A stretch of DNA of 64,000 nt from an uncultured Clostridia bacterium (GTDB lineage Bacteria > Bacillota > Clostridia > Saccharofermentanales > Saccharofermentanaceae). The notes under the pieces were generated by a model. That model did no database searches. It was given only the letters and a program-made list of their open reading frames with translations, and was not told the DNA's origin. The DNA is taken from assembly GCA_947304405.1 (NCBI GenBank), contig CAMZBB010000002.1, positions 1 to 64,000 of the forward strand. Reading direction: 5' to 3'. Positions 35,301 through 44,228 of this stretch are shown here, piece after piece. The translations under genes were made by a program, and so were the position numbers. How positions within the stretch are numbered: the stretch's first letter is position 1; every line of letters starts with the position of its first letter.

Positions 35301-35642
35301 TTAGACTACGGTGTCTTTGAGACTGTCGAAAGCGGCTTTTGCAACTTGCCTTACATTAGGATCGGAATCGGCAAATGCGAGCTTCTTGACATACTCTTCG
35401 CAATGCTTTGCGTGGATCTCGGCAGCGGCGGTAGCGGCAGCGGCACGTACTTGAGGTGAAGCATCGCGGAGAAGGGGAATGAGAGCCATGCCTGAATCAT
35501 ATGTAGGAATAAGGCCCATGGCAATAGCAACAGCCATTCTTACATCGTCATCGGCATCGTCAGCATACTTAATCAAAGCACCAAGTTTCTGCTTGGTACC
35601 GAGCTTTTGTATCTTGTCTCTTAAAGCATCTGAACGTCCCAT
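35301..35642 (-). CDS. Small HEAT-repeat protein
   Basis: 113 aa, soluble, made of about three alpha-helical HEAT/PBS-lyase-type repeats, e.g. DDVRMAVAIAMGLI, SPQVRAAAATAAAEI, DPNVRQVAKAAFDSL. Such proteins are protein-protein adaptors; the partner is unknown. CAGGAG precedes ATG 35642. It stands alone on the minus strand. Confidence 0.8.
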   Translation of the reverse strand: MGRSDALRDKIQKLGTKQKLGALIKYADDADDDVRMAVAIAMGLIPTYDSGMALIPLLRDASPQVRAAAATAAAEIHAKHCEEYVKKLAFADSDPNVRQVAKAAFDSLKDTVV

Positions 35643-35774
35643 AAAAAACTCCTGAATAATCTATGGTTCATCTATATTATAGTTTATTTAACAACTTTTA
35701 TTATAAATAAACTGTTTCAATTATGTTAACTGCCAGTTGTATCAAAAAAGCGATTGATTTTGTATAAGTTGCTT

Positions 35775-35780
35775 TATAAT
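35775..35780 (+). promoter_or_regulatory. Probable -10 of the GH5 gene
   Basis: TATAAT in an AT-rich 226-base gap (35643-35868). The nearest -35-like hexamer, TTGATT at 35754-35759, gives only 15-bp spacing, so the promoter may need an activator. No other structure was seen in the gap. Confidence 0.4.
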
Positions 35781-35868
35781 ACAGAATGATTATACATTGA
35801 ATTTTGGAAATATGAAATACAATTTGATATTATAAATTTCAATTTTTTACTGAGGTGCAGAAAAAATT

Positions 35869-37137
35869 ATGAGATCTAAAACTGTTTCACTGTTGATCGT
35901 TCTGGCCATGTCGTTGTCTTTTGCGGCATGTTCCAAGAATCTGGGTCCGGAAACTCTTCCTTCCACAACAATACCGACTACCACTGAGACAACTGAGGCT
36001 ACCGAGACAACTGCAGAGACCGTTCCCTCAGAGACAGAACCGCTTCCGCCCGGACCTACGAGTACTTCATTGATCACGAAGAAGCCCGTAAAGACATACG
36101 GAAGTCTTATCGTATCCGGCGGAACCATAACCACCAAGAGCAAGACACCTGTAGTTCTCAGGGGCGTAAGCTCTGCTCCTCTTGACGAATGCGCAGGTTT
36201 CTTCGACGCCGAGACCATAAAGACTATTGCTGAGGACTGGGGTGCCGACGTATTAAGGATCGCCGTACCCGCAGATAAGGGTGAAGATACTTATATCAAT
36301 AATTCAGAGAAGTACTTCAAACAGACTTGCGAGATCATTGACCTGTGCATTGATCAGGGTATCTACGTTATCGTAAACTGGCATAACAGCAAGAACGGTG
36401 ACCCTAACACTTACAAAAAGAAAGCAATCTCTTTCTTTACCAGGATCGCGGGAATCTACGCGGATAAGCCGAATGTCATATATGAGATCTGCAACGAGCC
36501 TAACGGCACAAGATCCGGAGACAAGAAGAAAAGAGCAGTTGACTGGAACAATTCCGTAAAACCGTTTGCTGAAGAAGTTATTAAGTCTATCAGGACTATC
36601 GATAAGGACAACATCATTATCGTCGGTACGCCTGACTGGTGCCGTGACATCGATAAAGCAGCTGATAACCCGATCAAGGGTTCCAACATATGCTATTCAG
36701 TTCATTTCAGCGCAGCTTCTGACGGCGAGGATCTGCAGACAAAGATCTACAACGCAAGAAAGAAGGGAATCTGCGTTTTCGCTACGGAATGGAAGACCAC
36801 GGATTCTTCCGGCGTAAGTTCCGTAAGTGCTGACGGCACGTCTTCCTGGCTGGATTTCCTTGAGGAAAACAAGATTGGATGGTGTAATGCATATATTTAT
36901 GCTACAAATAATGCCACTTTTAACGGCCTGCTCTTTGACACTAACGGAAGATATTCGATCGAGGATATCTTTACAGGCCATTGGCCGGACGGATTGATCT
37001 CGGATTCAGGCATAATCGTACGTGACCGTCTCCTCGGAGCAAAGGGCACCAAAAAGCCTGAAGTCGTTGATGAACCTGATGAGCCGGATAAGCCGGATAA
37101 TCAGGATGAACCCGATCTTCCGGACCCTGAAGAGTAG
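35869..37137 (+). CDS. Glycoside hydrolase family 5 lipoprotein (endoglucanase type)
   Basis: 422 aa. Lipobox FAAC (Cys 21), Thr/Glu-rich linker (about 28-65), then a GH5 (beta/alpha)8 barrel. Seen: VLRGVSSAPL, IVNWHNSK, the acid/base Glu in YEICNEPNG, SVHFSAAS, and the nucleophile Glu in VFATEWKTTD. These are the retaining cellulase signatures of the GH5_2-like group. The final 30 residues are Asp/Pro/Glu repeats. It should act on beta-1,4-glucan at the cell surface. GAGGTG precedes ATG 35869. Confidence 0.9.
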   Translation: MRSKTVSLLIVLAMSLSFAACSKNLGPETLPSTTIPTTTETTEATETTAETVPSETEPLPPGPTSTSLITKKPVKTYGSLIVSGGTITTKSKTPVVLRGVSSAPLDECAGFFDAETIKTIAEDWGADVLRIAVPADKGEDTYINNSEKYFKQTCEIIDLCIDQGIYVIVNWHNSKNGDPNTYKKKAISFFTRIAGIYADKPNVIYEICNEPNGTRSGDKKKRAVDWNNSVKPFAEEVIKSIRTIDKDNIIIVGTPDWCRDIDKAADNPIKGSNICYSVHFSAASDGEDLQTKIYNARKKGICVFATEWKTTDSSGVSSVSADGTSSWLDFLEENKIGWCNAYIYATNNATFNGLLFDTNGRYSIEDIFTGHWPDGLISDSGIIVRDRLLGAKGTKKPEVVDEPDEPDKPDNQDEPDLPDPEE

Positions 37138-37143
37138 GAAGCG

Positions 37144-37734
37144 ATGGACTATCTTATCGCTCAGAAACGTTTCAAGGGCGAGATGCTTGCGATAGAGACT
37201 GACAGGCTCAGGCTGTCAGTACTCCGCAAGAGTGAAACTGCCAGAGTTACTGAATATCTGATAAAGAACCGCGATTTCCACAAACAGTTCTCGCAGACGC
37301 ACCCCGATTCGTACTTTACGGTGTCGGAACAGCGCAAATACCTCGCGTTTGATTGTGATTCCTTTTTATCAGGAAGCCTCGTTCCTTTCTGGATCACCCT
37401 GAAGGGCAGCAATGACATCATCGGCAGGGTATCTTTCTTCAATCTTGCATACGGCGGGATGATGAATTGCGCCACCGGATATCATCTCGATCAGGATCAT
37501 ACCGGCAAGGGATATATGACTGAAGCTCTGAACGCCTCATGCAGCTTCATGTTCAAGGAATACAAAATGCACAGGATAGAGGCTTTTATCCTTCCCGAGA
37601 ACGTTCCTTCGTTAAAGCTGATAGAACGCGCCGGGTTTGTAAAAGAGGGCAGCAGGGCATCTTACATGCATATCAACGGGCAGTACAGAGACCATGAAGC
37701 ATACTATCTTCTTGAACCGGATTACCGTTTCTGA
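37144..37734 (+). CDS. GNAT acetyltransferase, RimJ/RimL type
   Basis: 196 aa. Begins with ETDRLRLSVLR, typical of RimJ/RimL proteins that acetylate N-terminal amino groups of ribosomal proteins or small amines. The acetyl-CoA loop is DHTGKGYMTEAL (motif A), then NVPSLKLIERAGFVKEG (motif B). The substrate cannot be told. It starts 6 bases after the GH5 gene, so it is probably co-transcribed. Confidence 0.88.
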   Translation: MDYLIAQKRFKGEMLAIETDRLRLSVLRKSETARVTEYLIKNRDFHKQFSQTHPDSYFTVSEQRKYLAFDCDSFLSGSLVPFWITLKGSNDIIGRVSFFNLAYGGMMNCATGYHLDQDHTGKGYMTEALNASCSFMFKEYKMHRIEAFILPENVPSLKLIERAGFVKEGSRASYMHINGQYRDHEAYYLLEPDYRF

Positions 37735-37839
37735 TGAGCCGAAAAGCCTTGAGGTTTTGTTTGTAACAAAATTAATACATTTTTTAAGAGAAAGTATGTA
37801 ATAATATAAAAAATCGAGAATTCTGCGGAGGTGATTATC

Positions 37840-38271
37840 GTGAACAGCAAAATGGCAGCAGCCAGGATTACAGCCGGTATGCTTATCGGTGTCATGGCTT
37901 TGAGCGCTGTTGCGTGCGGTAAGAAGTCCAAGCCGACCATCGCAACTACCACATCTTCAATGATCACTACCACAACAACTACTGCTCCCACGACTTCTCT
38001 TACAGTCTATAAGGGACCTCTTACCAACGACCAGCAGGTAACATGGAAGGAGACGACCCTTGATCAGCAGGTTACTTATTATGCAAAAGTCACCAAGGGC
38101 GAGTTCCTCAACCTCAGGAAAGGCCCGGGCACTGAATATACCAAGATCGGTACTCTTTCCAGAGGCCAGACTGTAGTAGTCGTTGCCAGAACGAGCAACG
38201 GTTGGTACAAGACCATTGACGGTTTCTATTGTTCAGAGACTTATCTTTCCAAGAAACCGCCGACGAACTGA
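37840..38271 (+). CDS. Small SH3b-domain lipoprotein
   Basis: 143 aa. Signal peptide with lipobox AVAC, Thr-rich linker (SSMITTTTTTAPTT), then one bacterial SH3 domain (about 80-140) with the LNLRKGPGTEYTKIGTLSRG signature, usually a cell-wall or peptide binding module. The GTG start at 37840 is chosen because a near-perfect GGAGGTGAT lies 5 bases upstream. Confidence 0.82.
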   Translation: MNSKMAAARITAGMLIGVMALSAVACGKKSKPTIATTTSSMITTTTTTAPTTSLTVYKGPLTNDQQVTWKETTLDQQVTYYAKVTKGEFLNLRKGPGTEYTKIGTLSRGQTVVVVARTSNGWYKTIDGFYCSETYLSKKPPTN

Positions 38272-38280
38272 TTTTAACAG

Positions 38281-38309
38281 TTGATTTATTTCGAACGTTA
38301 GTGTAGTAT
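38281..38309 (+). promoter_or_regulatory. Promoter of the tRNA-Gly/tRNA-Arg cluster
   Basis: TTGATT (38281-38286), 17-bp spacer, TAGTAT (38304-38309), ending 31 bases before tRNA-Gly. Confidence 0.55.
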
Positions 38310-38314
38310 TACTT

Positions 38315-38334
38315 CGCTGAAAATTATTTCAGCG
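38315..38334 (+). other. Perfect hairpin just upstream of tRNA-Gly
   Basis: CGCTGAAA (38315-38322), loop ATTA, TTTCAGCG (38327-38334). It sits at about the predicted transcription start of the tRNA cluster. It could be the end of the SH3b mRNA or a processing signal; the T-run is poor. Confidence 0.5.
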
Positions 38335-38340
38335 ATTTAT

Positions 38341-38414
38341 GCGAGTGTAGTTCAATGGTAGAACTTCAGCCTTCCAAGCTGACCACGTGGGTTCGATTCC
38401 CATCACTCGCTCCA
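38341..38414 (+). tRNA. tRNA-Gly (anticodon TCC)
   Basis: Acceptor GCGAGTG/CACTCGC, anticodon arm TCAGC-CTTCCAA-GCTGA, T arm GTGGG-TTCGATT-CCCAT, discriminator T, encoded CCA at 38412-38414. 74 nt. Confidence 0.95.
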
Positions 38415-38491
38415 GGGTCATTAGCTCAGCTGGATAGAGCAACAGCCTTCTAAGCTGTGGGCCGGAGGTTCGAGTCCCCCATGGCTCACCA
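38415..38491 (+). tRNA. tRNA-Arg (anticodon TCT)
   Basis: Begins on the base after the tRNA-Gly CCA. Acceptor GGGTCAT/ATGGCTC (two wobble pairs), anticodon arm ACAGC-CTTCTAA-GCTGT, CCA encoded at 38489-38491. 77 nt. Reads AGA codons. Confidence 0.93.
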
Positions 38492-38497
38492 GAAAAG

Positions 38498-38530
38498 CGC
38501 TTAGCTTATTGCTGAGCGTTTTTCTTTTTT
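38498..38530 (+). terminator. Terminator of the tRNA-Gly/Arg cluster
   Basis: CGCTTAGC (38498-38505) pairs with GCTGAGCG (38511-38518), followed by a long T-rich run. Confidence 0.85.
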
Positions 38531-38556
38531 ACGGCATAGTTATCACATTCCCTGTT

Positions 38557-38565
38557 TGTTATAAT
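38557..38565 (+). promoter_or_regulatory. Extended -10 for the gene at 38595
   Basis: TGTTATAAT, 29 bases before ATG 38595. Confidence 0.5.
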
Positions 38566-38594
38566 ATTTTTGATGTTTGAATGGGGGTGATCAA

Positions 38595-39200
38595 ATGCCA
38601 CAAACACCGTTGACGGCAGATTATGTGCTGAATAATTATTCTTCCATGTCCAAGACTGAGAGCATCGAACTCTGCGACATGCTGGGGACCAAGTATTATT
38701 CTCTCGCAAAGATGCAAAGCGAGATCGATAGTATATCCAATTCTTTAAGGAATGATGCTCTTTATCAGCCCAAACGGTATTCGGCATTCCGCTTTTTCTG
38801 GCCGTATCTGATATATGGTGCCGTTTCCTTTTCGATATGTTATATCTTGGCGCTCCTGTCGTATTCCAGTTTTCCTTTGATGTGTTTCCTTCTTATAGGG
38901 TGTTTTGTGCTGCCCATAGTTTTCGTTATTGTCGGCGGCGTAAGAGCAAGGATCCTGAGAGCACAATGTACCCGCGATGCTGAAAATAATGCTTACAGAA
39001 GAAGGGTAAAAATGGATGAGGATAGGGAAAGGCTGGACGATCTTATCTCAAGCGAGAAAAAAATGCGTGCCGAGCTGGCTCTATATGACAGCATTGTTCC
39101 TGAAAACATGAGAAACAAAAGCCGTATGGGTTATGCCAGGAAAATGCTTGAGACGGATAAAGCCAAGACGTTTGAAGAGGCAATGCATTTGATCCATTGA
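38595..39200 (+). CDS. Two-helix membrane protein of unknown function
   Basis: 201 aa. Helical N-terminal 60 residues, two closely spaced transmembrane helices (about 63-115), then a basic coiled-coil region (about 120-170) and a short C-terminus with KTFEEAMHLIH. Start at ATG 38595 follows GGGGGTGATC. No motif recognised. It is 25 bases before a zinc-ribbon gene and probably co-transcribed with it. Confidence 0.7.
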   Translation: MPQTPLTADYVLNNYSSMSKTESIELCDMLGTKYYSLAKMQSEIDSISNSLRNDALYQPKRYSAFRFFWPYLIYGAVSFSICYILALLSYSSFPLMCFLLIGCFVLPIVFVIVGGVRARILRAQCTRDAENNAYRRRVKMDEDRERLDDLISSEKKMRAELALYDSIVPENMRNKSRMGYARKMLETDKAKTFEEAMHLIH

Positions 39201-39225
39201 AGCATTGCAGAAAGGGGATAGATCT

Positions 39226-39816
39226 ATGAACTGTATTAAATGCGGAAATCCGATAGGTGACGGCGCAAAATTCTGTAATTCCTGCGGTAATCCTGTTGAA
39301 GCTGAATCCGCACCTAAACCGGAGCCGCTTCCTTATGCAGAGCCGAAGATGGAAGGCGGAAACATCATCATTCCCGTAGGAAGAAAGTACCGCATTTTTT
39401 GTCCTGACTGCAAGACCGTAAGTGACGGCATTAAAAATGATGCGTCAGCGGGTTATCCCTGTCCCTCTTGTGGAAAAGCCTATGCATACATGGGGCAGTT
39501 GCTTATATATAGGATGGGTTCTTTTCACCCTTTATATATTGCAAGGCATATCAATATTATGATAGACGGCTTGGATTACGGTTTTATATTGAATCATGAA
39601 TCCGTGAGGGTGATGCTTGCCCCGGGTTCCCATGTCTTCGGCTGCGCCAGTTATGGCCTTCGTAAACCGATGCAGTATAAGATCGAGGTATCTCCTGAAC
39701 ATAACAATTTTGCTTTTAAATTCAATCTGATCTACAACGGGCCTTTTACCTATCCCGGTAGAGGAACTTCCAATGAATTATTGCCGTGCAGACCCGAGGA
39801 GATACCCTATATCTGA
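39226..39816 (+). CDS. Double zinc-ribbon protein of unknown function
   Basis: 196 aa. First zinc ribbon CIKCG...CNSCG at residues 3-23, the common clostridial N-terminal module, a short Pro/Glu linker, and a second CPDC...CPSC pair (about 58-83). The C-terminal 100 residues are predicted beta-rich with no recognised signature (a PEGA-like or carboxypeptidase-regulatory-like fold is possible: MLAPGSHVFGCASYGLRK). ATG 39226 follows AAGGGGAT. Confidence 0.7.
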   Translation: MNCIKCGNPIGDGAKFCNSCGNPVEAESAPKPEPLPYAEPKMEGGNIIIPVGRKYRIFCPDCKTVSDGIKNDASAGYPCPSCGKAYAYMGQLLIYRMGSFHPLYIARHINIMIDGLDYGFILNHESVRVMLAPGSHVFGCASYGLRKPMQYKIEVSPEHNNFAFKFNLIYNGPFTYPGRGTSNELLPCRPEEIPYI

Positions 39817-39841
39817 CGAGGCATCAAAAGTTTGTCAAATG

Positions 39842-39873
39842 AGGTTGTTCGATTATGCGGACAACCTTGTTTT
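39842..39873 (+). terminator. Terminator before the topoisomerase operon
   Basis: AGGTTGTTCG (39842-39851) pairs with CGGACAACCT (39858-39867) with one G-T wobble, then TGTTTTATT. Confidence 0.75.
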
Positions 39874-39910
39874 ATTGTGGATTTGCCCTTGAAGGATATT
39901 GAAATCTTTG

Positions 39911-39919
39911 TGTTATAAT
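39911..39919 (+). promoter_or_regulatory. Extended -10 for the topoisomerase operon
   Basis: TGTTATAAT, 48 bases before ATG 39967; AAGGAG follows at about 39951. Confidence 0.55.
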
Positions 39920-39966
39920 CGAACCAAGCCTATATAAATAATTAATAATAAGGAGTCGGATCATTT

Positions 39967-41961
39967 ATGCCGAGTAAGAAGGATTACGGCAACGAGAGCA
40001 TTTCGATGCTCAAGGGCGCTGACAGAGTCAGATTAAGGCCGGCCGTTATTTTCGGATCAGACAATCTCGAAGGCTGCATACATTCTTTTTTCGAGATCCT
40101 GTCCAATTCGATCGATGAAGCGCGTGAAGGCTACGGAGACAAGATAATCGTAACGAGGTTCCCTGACGGAACGATCGAGGTTGAGGACTTCGGACGTGGC
40201 ATCCCGCTTGACTATAACGCGAAAGAGGGAAGATATAACTGGGAACTGGTATACTGCGAGCTTTACGCAGGCGGCAAGTACAACAATAACAGTTCAGGCG
40301 ATTATGAGTTTTCGCTCGGACTCAACGGCCTTGGCGCCTGTGCCACACAGTATGCTTCGGAATTCTTTGAAGTAACGGTCTTCCGCGACAAGACCAAGTA
40401 TTCGATGTCTTTTGCCAAGGGCAATCCCGTGACGGATCTTGTTACCGAGCCCTACAGATTCTTAAGGACCGGTACGATCCAGAGATGGAGGCCTGATACC
40501 GAGGTCTTTACCGAGACGATAATCCCGCTTGAGGTCTTCAAGGAGATAATCAAGCGTCAGTCTGTCATAAACAGCGGTATTGAATTCATACTCAAGGATG
40601 CAGAATCAGGTGAAGAATTCTCTTATATCTATCCCGAAGGCATCAAGGGTTATGTCGATGAACTTAGCGACATGAAGGGCTTTACCGATACATATACGTT
40701 CTCAGGTGAAGGCAGAGGCAGAGATAAGGAAGACCGTGACGAATATAAGGTCAGAGCTGAAGTTGCTTTCTGCTTCAACAATGAGATAAATGCTCTGGAA
40801 TACTTCCATAATTCAAGCTTCCTCGAGCACGGCGGTTCACCTGATAAGGCTGTCAGGAATGCTTTTGTAGCAGAGATAGACAAGCAGATCAAGCAGCGAG
40901 ACAAGTATAAAGCGAATGAGTCAAAGATCACTTTCCAGGATATTGCTGATTCTCTGATCCTTGTTACCAATACGTTCTCCACACAGACTTCATACGAGAA
41001 CCAGACCAAAAAGGCGATCAACAACAAGTTCATTCAGGACTTCATGACGCAGCTCATCAGGGACAACCTTGAGATCTGGTTTATCGAGAATAAGGATTTT
41101 GCGGCTAAGACCATCGAGCAGATCCTTATCAATAAGCGTGCGCGTGAGAATGCCGAGAAGGCTAAGGTCAACATTAAGAAGACCCTCATGGGCAAGGTCG
41201 ATATCAACAACAGGATCAAGAAATTCGTTGACTGCAGGACCAAGGATGTTGCAAAGCGTGAGCTCTATATCGTTGAGGGTGATTCCGCTTTGGGTTCTGT
41301 CAAGCTCGGCCGTGATGCTGAATTCCAGGCTGTAATGCCTGTAAGAGGTAAGATATTAAACTGCCTCAAGGCTGATTACGCGACCATTTTTAAGAGTGAG
41401 ATCATTACGGATCTTCTTAAGGTTTTGGGATGCGGCGTCGAGATCAAGAACAAACATACAAAGGATATGAGTGCATTTAATCTTGACGATCTGAGATGGA
41501 ACAAGATCATAATATGTACCGATGCCGATGTAGACGGTTTCCAGATCAGGACGCTGATACTTGCAATGCTCTACAGGCTTACGCCTACGCTTATCGAGAA
41601 GGGCTATGTCTATGTAGCGGAATCTCCGCTTTTCGAGATCACATACAGACCTAAGGGTAAGAACGCGCAGGAAGAGACTTTTTTCGCGTTTAACGAGAAG
41701 GAAAAGACCGAGATCCTTGCCAAAGTCGATCCCAAGCTCTGCACGATCCAGAGATCCAAAGGTTTGGGTGAGAATGAGCCTGAGATGATGTGGAAGACAA
41801 CCATGAATCCGAAGTCCAGAAGGCTTATCAAGGCTTGTCCCGAAGATGCGATGAGGACCGCCGAGGTCTTTGATCTTCTCCTCGGAGATAACCTCGCAGG
41901 AAGAAAACTCCATATCGAGATGGACGGCAAGAAGTATCTCGATATGCTTGATTTAGGGTGA
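39967..41961 (+). CDS. parE: Type IIA DNA topoisomerase, ATPase (B) subunit, divergent ParE-like
   Basis: 664 aa. GHKL ATPase with SNSIDEA (family NSIDEA/NAVDE), EDFGRGIPLD and LGLNGLGACATQYAS; TOPRIM metal-binding motifs IVEGDSALGS (norm EGDSAGG), CTDADVDG, and QRSKGLGEN. Together with the next gene it should form an A2B2 enzyme that passes one duplex through another using ATP. Several normally invariant positions differ, so this looks like a divergent topoisomerase IV or a second paralogue rather than the main gyrase; gyrase versus topo IV cannot be settled here. AAGGAG precedes the start. Five bases separate it from the A subunit. Confidence 0.85.
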   Translation: MPSKKDYGNESISMLKGADRVRLRPAVIFGSDNLEGCIHSFFEILSNSIDEAREGYGDKIIVTRFPDGTIEVEDFGRGIPLDYNAKEGRYNWELVYCELYAGGKYNNNSSGDYEFSLGLNGLGACATQYASEFFEVTVFRDKTKYSMSFAKGNPVTDLVTEPYRFLRTGTIQRWRPDTEVFTETIIPLEVFKEIIKRQSVINSGIEFILKDAESGEEFSYIYPEGIKGYVDELSDMKGFTDTYTFSGEGRGRDKEDRDEYKVRAEVAFCFNNEINALEYFHNSSFLEHGGSPDKAVRNAFVAEIDKQIKQRDKYKANESKITFQDIADSLILVTNTFSTQTSYENQTKKAINNKFIQDFMTQLIRDNLEIWFIENKDFAAKTIEQILINKRARENAEKAKVNIKKTLMGKVDINNRIKKFVDCRTKDVAKRELYIVEGDSALGSVKLGRDAEFQAVMPVRGKILNCLKADYATIFKSEIITDLLKVLGCGVEIKNKHTKDMSAFNLDDLRWNKIIICTDADVDGFQIRTLILAMLYRLTPTLIEKGYVYVAESPLFEITYRPKGKNAQEETFFAFNEKEKTEILAKVDPKLCTIQRSKGLGENEPEMMWKTTMNPKSRRLIKACPEDAMRTAEVFDLLLGDNLAGRKLHIEMDGKKYLDMLDLG

Positions 41962-41966
41962 TGTAA

Positions 41967-44228
41967 ATGGCACGTAAGAAAAAAGATGATTTTAATTCAG
42001 ACTCACTTAAGGCAAAGCTTACTGACAGCAATGCCAAGGACATGCCGGCAATAGACCAGCCTATTACGGAGATGCTCGAGATCAATTACATGCCTTATGC
42101 AATGAGTGTCATTGTATCCCGTGCCATTCCCGAGATCGACGGTTTTAAGCCTTCGCACCGCAAGCTCCTCTATACGATGTATAAAATGGGACTTTTGGGA
42201 GGCAACAGGACTAAGTCAGCAAACGTAGTCGGTCAGACCATGAAGCTCAATCCTCACGGTGATCAGGCTATTTACGACACGATGGTAAGGCTTACCAGAG
42301 GCAACGGTTCATTGCTGCATCCTTTTGTTGATTCAAAGGGTAACTTCGGTAAGCAGTATTCCAGAGACATGCAGTGTGCTGCGCCCCGTTATACGGAAGT
42401 CAGACTTGAGAAGATATGTGAAGAGATCTTTAAGGGTATCGACAAAGATGCCGTCGATATGATCGATAACTACGACGGCACGCTTAAGGAACCTACGCTT
42501 CTTCCTACAACATTCCCGGCAGTCCTTGTCAATGCCAATCAGGGTATAGCCGTTGGTATGGCTTCCAATATATGTTCGTTCAATCTCGCTGAAGTCTGCG
42601 CTGCTGCAGAAGCTTATCTGAGAGATCCGAACACTGATCTTTTGGAGATAATGCCGGCACCTGACTTTTCGGGCGGCGGAAAGATACTTTACGATAAGGA
42701 ACAGATGAAGGCCATCTACGATACCGGTAAGGGTACTTTTTCCGTGAGAGCCAAGTATCAGGTCGATAAGGCGAAAAACCTTATTGAGATCACCGAGATC
42801 CCTTATTCCACAAGCGTTGAGGCTATAATTGATAACATCGCTGATCTTGTTAAAGCAGGAAAGGCTAAAGAGATCGCGGATATCAGAGACGAGACTGACT
42901 TGGACGGCCTTAAGATCACAATCGACTGCAAGCGCGGTACCGACCACGAGCAGCTCATGACAAAGCTCTTCAGATTTACCAAGCTCGAAGATACTTTCTC
43001 ATGCAATTTCAATATCCTTATCGACGGTTCGCCCAGAGTATTGGGAATCGCCCAGATCCTTGACGAATGGCTCAAATGGAGAAGGACATGCGTTTGCCGT
43101 GAACTTGCTTTCAATCTTGATAAGATGAAGAAGAGGCTTCACCTGTTAGACGGTCTCGCGGTTATCCTTCTGGATATCGATAAAGCCATCAAGATCATCA
43201 GAGAGACGGAACTTGAAGCTGACGTTGTTCCTAACCTCATGAAGGGCTTCAGCATCGATGAAGAGCAGGCTGAATATGTTGCGGAGATCAAGCTCCGTAA
43301 CATCAATAAGCAGTATATCCTGAACAGGATCTCTGACAGGGATAAGCTCAAGGCGGATATCGCTGATACCGAAGATCTTTTGGGGAGCCCGAGAAGGATC
43401 AATAATCTCATTGCCAAGACATTGAAAGAAGTTGCAGAGAAATACGGCCAGCCCAGAAAATCTGAACTTGTCGGCATGGAAGAGACAGAGACATTTGAAG
43501 AGTCTGCGGTCATTCCCGATTACAGGCTTCACCTCATGCTTACGCGTCACGGCTATCTTAAGAAGCACACCATGAAATCGCTTCAGAATGCCGGAGAGCT
43601 TAAGACAAAAGACGATGACGAGATCTTCATGGGCTTTGAGTGCGAGAACAAGTCAGACCTGCTTATCTTTACCGATAAGTGCAATCTCTATAAGACACAT
43701 GTCTATGAGTTTGCAGACACGAAGCCCGGCGATCTCGGATACTTCCTTTCGAATGAGCTCGGAATGGAAGACGGTGAGAGACCTATGTTCATGATCTCTA
43801 CGACAGACTATAAGGGAATACTCTTCATTGCTTTCGAGAACGGAAAAGCTGCGAGATTCCCGATCAGCGCATATGAGACAAAGCAGAACAGAAAGAAGCT
43901 TGTAAATGCTTTCTATGACGGCAGCAGGCCGGTGGGATTCAAGTTCCTTAATGAGGATGAGGATCCGGATATGGTGGCTACCAGCAGTATAGACAAGGCG
44001 GTTGTATTCAGGTCATCACTTGTTCCTCTCAAGACGACAAGGACGACGCAGGGCGTACAGCTTTTGCTCTCAAAGAAGGGTTCAGTGTTAAAGAGTCTGT
44101 CGTTGCTCGCAGAGGTCGAAGTTGAGGATTCTGAGTATTACCGTATCCGCAAGTTGCCGGCCATCGGCTATTACATAAGGGAGAAATCCCTCGAGGCAAA
44201 GCAGATAAGCTTTGATGATCTGAAGTGA
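41967..44228 (+). CDS. parC: Type IIA DNA topoisomerase, cleavage (A) subunit, divergent ParC-like
   Basis: 753 aa. Winged-helix domain with IDGFKPSHRKLLYTM (norm RDGLKPVHRRILYAM) and the catalytic tyrosine in CAAPRYTEVRL (about residue 141); tower and coiled-coil region to about 490, then a C-terminal beta-pinwheel-like part. The canonical gyrase GyrA box (QRRGGKG) is not seen, which fits topo IV. Highly divergent from standard ParC. Start ATG 41967 follows AGGGTGATG. The next gene overlaps its stop codon. Confidence 0.85.
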   Translation: MARKKKDDFNSDSLKAKLTDSNAKDMPAIDQPITEMLEINYMPYAMSVIVSRAIPEIDGFKPSHRKLLYTMYKMGLLGGNRTKSANVVGQTMKLNPHGDQAIYDTMVRLTRGNGSLLHPFVDSKGNFGKQYSRDMQCAAPRYTEVRLEKICEEIFKGIDKDAVDMIDNYDGTLKEPTLLPTTFPAVLVNANQGIAVGMASNICSFNLAEVCAAAEAYLRDPNTDLLEIMPAPDFSGGGKILYDKEQMKAIYDTGKGTFSVRAKYQVDKAKNLIEITEIPYSTSVEAIIDNIADLVKAGKAKEIADIRDETDLDGLKITIDCKRGTDHEQLMTKLFRFTKLEDTFSCNFNILIDGSPRVLGIAQILDEWLKWRRTCVCRELAFNLDKMKKRLHLLDGLAVILLDIDKAIKIIRETELEADVVPNLMKGFSIDEEQAEYVAEIKLRNINKQYILNRISDRDKLKADIADTEDLLGSPRRINNLIAKTLKEVAEKYGQPRKSELVGMEETETFEESAVIPDYRLHLMLTRHGYLKKHTMKSLQNAGELKTKDDDEIFMGFECENKSDLLIFTDKCNLYKTHVYEFADTKPGDLGYFLSNELGMEDGERPMFMISTTDYKGILFIAFENGKAARFPISAYETKQNRKKLVNAFYDGSRPVGFKFLNEDEDPDMVATSSIDKAVVFRSSLVPLKTTRTTQGVQLLLSKKGSVLKSLSLLAEVEVEDSEYYRIRKLPAIGYYIREKSLEAKQISFDDLK

